Positions 15,516-20,361 of a stretch of DNA of 20,361 nucleotides are shown here, one piece after another (position 1 is the stretch's first letter; each line of letters opens with the position of its first letter). The notes beneath the pieces are model-generated. The model searched no databases and had not been told where the DNA came from. It was given only the letters and a program-made list of their open reading frames with translations. The DNA is from CAVOBC01 sp963693635 (GTDB lineage: Bacteria > Pseudomonadota > Gammaproteobacteria > Pseudomonadales > Azotimanducaceae): positions 1-20,361 of the forward strand of contig CAVOBC010000037.1 in the NCBI GenBank assembly GCA_963693635.1, read 5' to 3'. The position numbers and the translations under genes are program-made.

Positions 15516-16103
15516 TCAACGGCCACCTGACAACAACTTCAGCGCCTCGCGCAACAACGCCGATGCGTCGTCAGGTGGTGACTCTATGCGCGCCAACACG
15601 CGGCTCGCGTCCTGGGGTTTGTAGCCAAGTGCAACCAATGCGCTCTCAACATCGGCCAGATTGTCAGCCGGCACCGGCACCTCACCAGCGTCGCTCGCCG
15701 GGGCCTCCAGCCTGTCCCGGAGATCGAGCACGATCTGCTCGGCAGTGCGCTTACCGACGCCCGGAACGGATGTCAGCGTGCGTGTGTCGGCACTCGTGAT
15801 GCTGAGCACGAGTTGATCACGACGGAGCACCGACAATATACCGACCGCAAGTTTCGGTCCGACGCCCTTAACCCTAATGAGTTGACGGAAGAGCGAGCGG
15901 TCGGACATCGACGCGAACCCGAACAGCAACTGGGCGTCCTCACGCACCACGAGGTGCGTGAACAGCGTCGCCGGCTCACCGATCCCCGGCAAGCCGGCGG
16001 CGGTCGATACTGGCAACTCAATCTCATAGCCGACGCCGCCCACATCCAGCAGCACATCCGACATCCCCTTGACGATGACGTTTCCTCGCAGGAACCCGAT
16101 CAT
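15516..16103 (-). CDS. ruvA: Holliday junction DNA-binding protein RuvA
   Basis: RuvA forms tetramers that hold the four-way junction and load RuvB. The 195 residues show the N-terminal OB-fold (MIGFLRGNVIVKG, DVGGVGYEIELP), two helix-hairpin-helix motifs (LIRVKGVGPKLAVGIL and LTSVPGVGKRTAEQIVLDL) and the C-terminal domain III (VESALVALGYKPQDASRVL) that contacts RuvB. The start ATG overlaps the ruvC stop in ATGA, indicating translational coupling. Confidence 0.98.
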   Translation of the reverse strand: MIGFLRGNVIVKGMSDVLLDVGGVGYEIELPVSTAAGLPGIGEPATLFTHLVVREDAQLLFGFASMSDRSLFRQLIRVKGVGPKLAVGILSVLRRDQLVLSITSADTRTLTSVPGVGKRTAEQIVLDLRDRLEAPASDAGEVPVPADNLADVESALVALGYKPQDASRVLARIESPPDDASALLREALKLLSGGR

Positions 16104-16636
16104 CCGCGCAGACGCCCACGCCTGAAGCGCCCGCTCGCGGCCGCAATGCCAGGCAATCCACCGCGTGTATGTATGTGACAGAGTGCGATACCGAGCGCGT
16201 CAGCCGCATCTTCCTGCGGCGTGCCAGGCAGCGCGAGCAACGTCTTGACCATATGCTGCATCTGCGCTTTGGTCGCAGCACCTGTACCGACAACTGCCTG
16301 CTTCACCTTCCGGGCCTCGTACTCAAAGATGGGCAGCCCGGCATTTACCCCTGCGACGATGGCGACACCCCGGGCTTCACCAAGCTTGAGCGCGGAGTCG
16401 GCATTTCGGGACATGAATATGCGTTCAATCGCAAATTCCACAGGCTGGTACTGTTCGATAATCCTGCCAAGGGCAGTGAAAATCTCGCCAAGGCGGTTGG
16501 GGAGTGGCGCGTCGCGGCTAAGGCGAATGCAGCCACTTGCCACATAGGTGTGGCGGGCACCCGCCCCCGCGCCGGTCTCGATGAGGCCATACCCAGTGAT
16601 ACGTGAACCCGGGTCAATTCCCAGAACTAGCGACAT
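16100..16636 (-). CDS. ruvC: Holliday junction resolvase RuvC
   Basis: RuvC is the dimeric endonuclease that cuts Holliday junctions. The 178 residues retain all four catalytic acids at the family positions: Asp8 (GIDPGSR), Glu71 (FAIERIF), Asp143 and Asp146 (QEDAADAL). The FMSRNADSALKLGEARGVAI segment is typical. The basic C-terminal end (SGRFRRGRLRG) is slightly extended compared with E. coli. It is the first gene of ruvCAB, and yebC precedes it with a 125-bp gap, as in many gammaproteobacteria. Confidence 0.98.
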   Translation of the reverse strand: MSLVLGIDPGSRITGYGLIETGAGAGARHTYVASGCIRLSRDAPLPNRLGEIFTALGRIIEQYQPVEFAIERIFMSRNADSALKLGEARGVAIVAGVNAGLPIFEYEARKVKQAVVGTGAATKAQMQHMVKTLLALPGTPQEDAADALGIALCHIHTRGGLPGIAAASGRFRRGRLRG

Positions 16637-16761
16637 GGTTGGCCGGGCCGTGGGCAGGACGTTTGAACGATGTTACCGCGTCTCGAAGGCAATGACAGCA
16701 AGCGGCAAGCGTCGTGCGGACCCACACCGACCAACCGGAGTCAGGTTGTGACCTCGCACCG

Positions 16762-17499
16762 TCACCCGGGTCCGGCGTCGGGAAAGTCCGCATTGGTGTA
16801 TACATTTTGGACGTCATCCAGATCCTCGAGATTCTCGAGTAGTCGCATGACCTTGTCTGCGGTCTCACTATCAAGCTCCGAATAGCTCTGTGGAATCATC
16901 TCCACCTCTGCCGAATCAGGCCCAAGTCCTCCCTCGACCAGGGCATCGCGCACCCGGTGCAGTTCATCCGGCTGGGTGATGACGCTGATTGCCCCACCGT
17001 CCTCCACGTCGATATCCTCGGCTCCAGCGTCTAGCGCCAGTTCCATCACCGCCTCCTCATCGGCACCGGCCGCAAGATTGATGTGTCCCTTCTTGTCAAA
17101 GAGGTAGGCAACAGAACCGTCGGTGCCGAGGTTGCCGCCACTGCGGACGAACGCATGCCGCACTTCCGCCACCGTCCGGTTGCGGTTGTCTGTCATCGTC
17201 TCGACAAGTACCGCTACACCTCCCGGGCCATAGCCCTCATAGGTGATGCGCGCGAGGTCCGCGCCGTCGAGTCCGCCGGCGCCGCGCGAAATCGCGCGTT
17301 CCATCGTGTCCTTGGGCATCTGCGCTGACTTCGCTTTCTCAACCACTGTGCGCAGGGACGCATTGTCTTCAATGACGCCTCCGCCCTCGCGTGCGGCGAC
17401 ACTGAGTTCGCGGATGATCTTGGTGAACACCTTGCCGCGTTTGGCATCCTGACCCGCCTTCCGGTGCTTGATGTTGTGCCACTTGCTATGACCAGCCAT
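16762..17499 (-). CDS. yebC: YebC/PmpR family protein
   Basis: This is a member of the YebC/TACO1 (DUF28) family, reported in different organisms as DNA-binding regulators or as factors helping ribosomes through difficult stretches such as polyproline. The 245-residue form starts at MAGHSKWHNIKHRKAGQDAKRG, the invariant family N-terminus. An upstream ATG at 17550 would add 17 residues unlike the family and is rejected; a purine-rich GGGAGGGGAAG precedes the chosen start. The three-domain order is intact (ARITYEGYGPGGVAVLVE; VAYLFDKKGHI; the LLENLEDLDDVQNVYTNADF end). Confidence 0.97.
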   Translation of the reverse strand: MAGHSKWHNIKHRKAGQDAKRGKVFTKIIRELSVAAREGGGVIEDNASLRTVVEKAKSAQMPKDTMERAISRGAGGLDGADLARITYEGYGPGGVAVLVETMTDNRNRTVAEVRHAFVRSGGNLGTDGSVAYLFDKKGHINLAAGADEEAVMELALDAGAEDIDVEDGGAISVITQPDELHRVRDALVEGGLGPDSAEVEMIPQSYSELDSETADKVMRLLENLEDLDDVQNVYTNADFPDAGPG

Positions 17500-17573
17500 T
17501 CTTGCTCTTCCCCTCCCGCTGCTCTTCCTTTCTACGGTGCCATCGCCCAACCGCCATATCCCACAACCGCCTT

Positions 17574-17616
17574 ACCGACACCTCTTTACCGACCCAACCT
17601 CTCTACCAACCCAACC
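17574..17616. repeat. Degenerate tandem repeat between aspS and yebC
   Basis: The motif ACC(G/A)ACCC with a CT-rich spacer recurs at 17574, 17588 and 17605 (spacing 14 and 17 bp), with weaker AACCGCC copies before it. The sense strand is correspondingly GGT/GAGG-rich, about 75 nt or more upstream of the yebC start. Confidence 0.5.
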
Positions 17617-17653
17617 GGGGGCAGGCGTAGAAAAGCACGAGCCAGGCCGTCCG

Positions 17654-19423
17654 CTATTCAGCCAGTTTGCGGGTAACCTCTATTCCGAGTTCATGCAATT
17701 GCTCAGGGTCTACTTCACCCGGTGCTGCGGTCAGCAGACACGCGGCGCTTTGGGTCTTGGGGAAGGCAATGACGTCCCGAATCGCCGAGGTGCCTGCGAG
17801 CAGCATGACGAGACGATCAAGCCCGATGGCGAGCCCCCCATGCGGCGGTGCACCGTATTTCAGGGCATCTAGCAAAAAGCCGAACTTCATCGCGGCTTCG
17901 TGGTCCGACAAGCGCAACACCCGGAACACGGCTTTTTGCATCTCGGACGTGTGGATACGAATCGAACCCCCACCCACCTCATGCCCGTTAATCACGACGT
18001 CATAGGCCCGGGACTTCATGCCCCCCGGGTCAGCCAGGACCGCGTCCTCGTCGCCAAGTGGCGCGGTGAACGGATGGTGGGTCGATGTCCAGCCGCCATT
18101 CCCATCGTCCTCGAACATCGGGAATTCAACGACCCACAGCGGTGCCCATTCGCGCTCGATACGCCCGAGATCCTCGCCAATCTTCACACGAAACGCGCCC
18201 AAAGCATCATTGACGATGCGGGCCTTATCAGCACCGAAGAAGATAACGTCGCCGTCTTCCGCGCCGAGTCGCGCCATCATCGCGTCGATCGCCGCATCGG
18301 GGATATGTTTCAGGATCGGCGACTGCAGGCCATCACGCCCCTTGCTCACGTCATTGACGCGAATATAGGCAAGCCCCCGCGCCCCATACACGCCCACGAA
18401 CTTCTCGTAGTCCGCGATGTTCTTGCGGCTGAGTCCCTGGGCTCGTGGCACGCGCATCGCCGCAACCCGGCTCCCCGGGTCGTTGGCGGGGCCACTGAAG
18501 ACCTTGAATTCCACATCGCTCAGAAGGTCCGCGACGTCCACGAGTTCGAGCGGGATACGCAAGTCGGGGCGATCACTACCGAAACGGCGTATCGCCTCCG
18601 CATAGTCCATCACCGGGAATTCACCCAGATCAACGCCACGCTCGGCTTGCCAGAGGTCCGCGAGCAACCGCTCGACCAGCGCCATGATTTCCTGTTCGTC
18701 GAGGAATGTTGTCTCGATATCGACCTGCGTAAACTCGGGCTGTCGGTCTGCACGCAGGTCTTCGTCCCGAAAACAGCGCGCGATCTGATAATAGCGATCG
18801 AACCCGGACATCATCAGCAACTGCTTGAAGAGCTGCGGTGACTGCGGCAATGCAAAGAAGTTGCCGGGCTGGGTGCGCGAGGGCACGAGATAGTCGCGCG
18901 CGCCTTCTGGTGTCGCCCGCGTCAACACGGGCGTTTCTATGTCAATGAAGCCATCGGACTCCAGGAACTCGCGGACGAAGTGTGATGTTCGCGAGCGGAG
19001 CCGCATATTCTCCTGCATTTCCGGCCGGCGCAGGTCCACGTAGCGGTACTTTAACCGCACGTCTTCGCCTGCGGCGGAATGCTCATCCAGCTGAAAGGGT
19101 GGCGTCTCGGCACGGTTCAGAATCGTGAGTTCCAGCCCCAATACTTCGACCGCACCCGTCTTCATCTTCGGATTGATCGCGGCTTCGTCTCGAGCTCGTA
19201 CCCGTCCGTGCACCTGCACGACGAACTCGTTGCGCAAAAGGTCCGCGCGTTTGATAGCTTCCTCGGTGTCCTGATCGAACACCACCTGCACAATGCCTTC
19301 GCGATCGCGGAGGTCGAGGAAAATCACGCCCCCATGGTCACGCCGCCGCTGCACCCAGCCGCACAAGGACACGTCTTGTCCAATCGTCGATTCGTCAACT
19401 TCGCCACAACAGTGGCTGCGCAT
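17654..19423 (-). CDS. aspS: Aspartyl-tRNA synthetase
   Basis: This class II synthetase charges tRNA with aspartate. The start at 19423 (MRSHCCGEVDESTIGQ) agrees with the family; an ATG four codons upstream (19435) is also possible and neither has a strong Shine-Dalgarno. The order is an N-terminal OB-fold anticodon-binding domain (LCGWVQRRRDHGGVIFLDLRDREG), motif 2 (CFRDEDLRADRQPEFTQVD), the bacterial insertion domain (about 290-420), and motif 3 (GLAIGLDRLVMLLAG). The 589-residue length is normal. His30 and Ala81 occupy positions where discriminating E. coli AspRS has Leu and Lys, which hints at a relaxed enzyme that also aspartylates tRNA-Asn. No gat or asnS gene is in view. Confidence 0.97.
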   Translation of the reverse strand: MRSHCCGEVDESTIGQDVSLCGWVQRRRDHGGVIFLDLRDREGIVQVVFDQDTEEAIKRADLLRNEFVVQVHGRVRARDEAAINPKMKTGAVEVLGLELTILNRAETPPFQLDEHSAAGEDVRLKYRYVDLRRPEMQENMRLRSRTSHFVREFLESDGFIDIETPVLTRATPEGARDYLVPSRTQPGNFFALPQSPQLFKQLLMMSGFDRYYQIARCFRDEDLRADRQPEFTQVDIETTFLDEQEIMALVERLLADLWQAERGVDLGEFPVMDYAEAIRRFGSDRPDLRIPLELVDVADLLSDVEFKVFSGPANDPGSRVAAMRVPRAQGLSRKNIADYEKFVGVYGARGLAYIRVNDVSKGRDGLQSPILKHIPDAAIDAMMARLGAEDGDVIFFGADKARIVNDALGAFRVKIGEDLGRIEREWAPLWVVEFPMFEDDGNGGWTSTHHPFTAPLGDEDAVLADPGGMKSRAYDVVINGHEVGGGSIRIHTSEMQKAVFRVLRLSDHEAAMKFGFLLDALKYGAPPHGGLAIGLDRLVMLLAGTSAIRDVIAFPKTQSAACLLTAAPGEVDPEQLHELGIEVTRKLAE

Positions 19424-19695
19424 TCTCGATTTCATTCAAGGGCTCACTAATCGCCCTTTCCGCTCGGTGAGGCGATGGTTTGGATTGTTGTCTTGCCGAC
19501 ACCGGATGTGTCGCTTTCGCTTGCCGCCGCAGGAGATTAGTCCTGATTCGGACCCCATCTGGGTTGCCCGTTTACCCGTTCCCCAGCCTGCCTCGCGGCC
19601 TCGTCCGGTTACCGGGATCATCCACCCTTCGCGCATCCGCCTTCTGGATCCGCCCTTTCCAGACCGCGGATGGGACTAGCCTCTTCTTGCCCCTA

Positions 19696-19714
19696 AATTG
19701 TCATCCTGACAATT
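19696..19714. repeat. Perfect 8-bp inverted repeat
   Basis: AATTGTCA and TGACAATT are separated by TCC. The element is A/T-rich compared with its surroundings and has no following T-run, so an operator is as plausible as an RNA hairpin. It lies 273 bp upstream of the aspS start. Confidence 0.7.
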
Positions 19715-19724
19715 CTTGGGAGTC

Positions 19725-19740
19725 GGTTTGCAAGCAAACC
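19725..19740. repeat. Perfect 7-bp inverted repeat
   Basis: GGTTTGC and GCAAACC are separated by AA. It lies 10 bp from the inverted repeat at 19696-19714. Confidence 0.65.
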
Positions 19741-19853
19741 TTGCGTGATCTTGCAGAAAAAAGGGCCTGCAGAGAGGGCGCCAGCAGAAAATAGCTGTGC
19801 ATCCTGCACCGCACGCCAGTGTCCGGCCCGGAACAGAGTTCTGGGACCGGGAC

Positions 19854-20297
19854 TTAGCTTGCGGCTGCTTTTGAACCGCCGCCGCTGGTACTTCCCGAGC
19901 CAGCCTTGCCGCCCGAGCTCTTGCTGTCGCCACCCTTACCTGAGCTAGAGCCTGAACCTGAGTCAGAACCAGAGCCTGAACTTGAGTCAGAACTCGAGCC
20001 TGAACTTGAGTCAGAATTCGAGCTGCCAGAACCTGACGAGCCCGAGTCCGGGGAACCACCGTCCGAACCCCCGGAGCTGTCAGTCGAACTGGTCCCGGAG
20101 ACGTTTCGCTTTTTGCCCGTCTTGAAATCGGTCTCGTACCAACCCGTCCCCTTCAATCGAAAGGCGGCGGCCGACACCAGTTTTTTGAGAGATGCGGTCT
20201 CGCATGCCGGGCAGTCAGTCAGCGGGTCATCCGCCATCTTTTGAATTTTCTCGAGTCGATGCCCGCAGGCATCACACTGATACTCGTAAATTGGCAC
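19854..20297 (-). CDS. FmdB-type zinc-ribbon protein with Ser/Gly-rich tail
   Basis: The first 60 residues are an FmdB/CxxC_CxxC_SSSS putative regulator domain: MPIYEYQCDACGH with Cys8 and Cys11, then Cys29 and Cys32 (DCPAC) forming a likely zinc ribbon. The family is named from a formamidase operon protein and has no settled function. The start is a GTG at 20295-20297 with GGAG 8 nt upstream. From about residue 66 the protein is almost only Ser, Gly and Asp (about 80 residues), encoded in part by 24-bp DNA repeats, which makes it longer than the usual family members of about 70-110 residues. It sits upstream of aspS, a common association. Confidence 0.93.
   Translation of the reverse strand: MPIYEYQCDACGHRLEKIQKMADDPLTDCPACETASLKKLVSAAAFRLKGTGWYETDFKTGKKRNVSGTSSTDSSGGSDGGSPDSGSSGSGSSNSDSSSGSSSDSSSGSGSDSGSGSSSGKGGDSKSSGGKAGSGSTSGGGSKAAAS
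19948..20019. repeat. 24-bp tandem repeat, three units, in the FmdB-like tail
   Basis: Copies at 19948-19971, 19972-19995 and 19996-20019 share GAGCCTGAAC(T/C)TGAGTCAGAA. They encode an eight-residue Ser/Asp/Gly repeat in frame on the minus strand. Confidence 0.9.
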
Positions 20298-20329
20298 TAA
20301 TTGATCTCCGACCGGGTGAACGGCCGCGC

Positions 20330-20335
20330 AGTATA
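20330..20335 (-). promoter_or_regulatory. Candidate -10 box of the FmdB-like gene
   Basis: TATACT on the minus strand would start transcription near 20323, about 25 nt before the GTG and upstream of its GGAG. The -35 at 17-bp spacing (GTGATG) is poor. Confidence 0.45.
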
Positions 20336-20361
20336 GCGCAGTTTTCTAACTCCATCACCGG

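Larger units (their letters stand above)
19436..19853. other. fmdB-aspS intergenic region
   Basis: No gene is supported in these 418 bp. They contain a degenerate 13-15-bp triple repeat (about 19619-19662), two close inverted repeats (19696-19714 and 19725-19740) and an A6 run (19756-19761) that is a T-run in the sense direction, without a clear hairpin directly before it. A promoter for aspS is expected here, but no good -35/-10 pair was found. Confidence 0.6.

Noticed and set aside
17900..18841. 313-codon plus-strand open frame
   Set aside because: It is the antisense shadow of aspS with arbitrary composition; long antisense frames are common at this GC content.
19906..20244. 112-codon plus-strand frame rich in Glu-Pro
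   Set aside because: Antisense of the FmdB-like tail repeats; no start signals and no family.

Overview
The window reads as a chromosomal segment of a moderately GC-rich gammaproteobacterium. The evidence is the block fmdB-aspS-yebC-ruvCAB-tolQRAB-pal-cpoB, all on the minus strand, followed by queE-queC, a tRNA-Lys and nadA. In E. coli the order pal-cpoB-(Lys/Val tRNA genes)-nadA is also found, so the backbone is ancestral. Nothing in the sequence fixes the genus.

Layout from left to right. (1) 1-2439: the 3' end of a thioredoxin/TlpA-like gene, nadA (quinolinate synthase, minus), and a divergent GshB-like ATP-grasp gene (plus). (2) 2502-2577: tRNA-Lys(UUU), plus strand. (3) 2578-7499: a less conserved stretch with an uncharacterised 372-aa protein carrying a repeat-made acidic tail, an MFS transporter, a small STAS/SpoIIAA-like protein, and an NtrC-type sigma-54 response regulator that is broken by a 1-nt frameshift and also has an altered Walker A loop. 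(4) 7500-8805: queE-queC, two steps of 7-deazaguanine (preQ0/queuosine) synthesis. (5) 9147-14250: the Tol-Pal envelope system. (6) 14460-16636: ruvCAB, Holliday junction processing. (7) 16762-20297: yebC, aspS and an FmdB-like zinc-ribbon protein.

How the genes work together: TolQ-TolR-TolA form the proton-motive-force-driven inner-membrane machine acting on periplasmic TolB and the lipoprotein Pal, with CpoB coordinating it with peptidoglycan synthesis. RuvA/B/C form the branch-migration and resolution complex. QueE and QueC act consecutively. The rest are single housekeeping or accessory genes.

I do not see a convincing new multi-gene system. The most striking feature is an unusual number of short direct tandem repeats (units of 6 to 24 bp) scattered through intergenic gaps (tolQ-tolR, ruvB-tolQ, cpoB-queE, aspS-yebC, fmdB-aspS), through low-constraint protein tails (the 372-aa protein, the FmdB-like protein), and even inside the ATP-binding loop of the sigma-54 regulator. 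Other points worth attention are the doubly damaged regulator, an AspRS with residues suggesting tRNA-Asn mischarging, and an isolated GshB-like enzyme.
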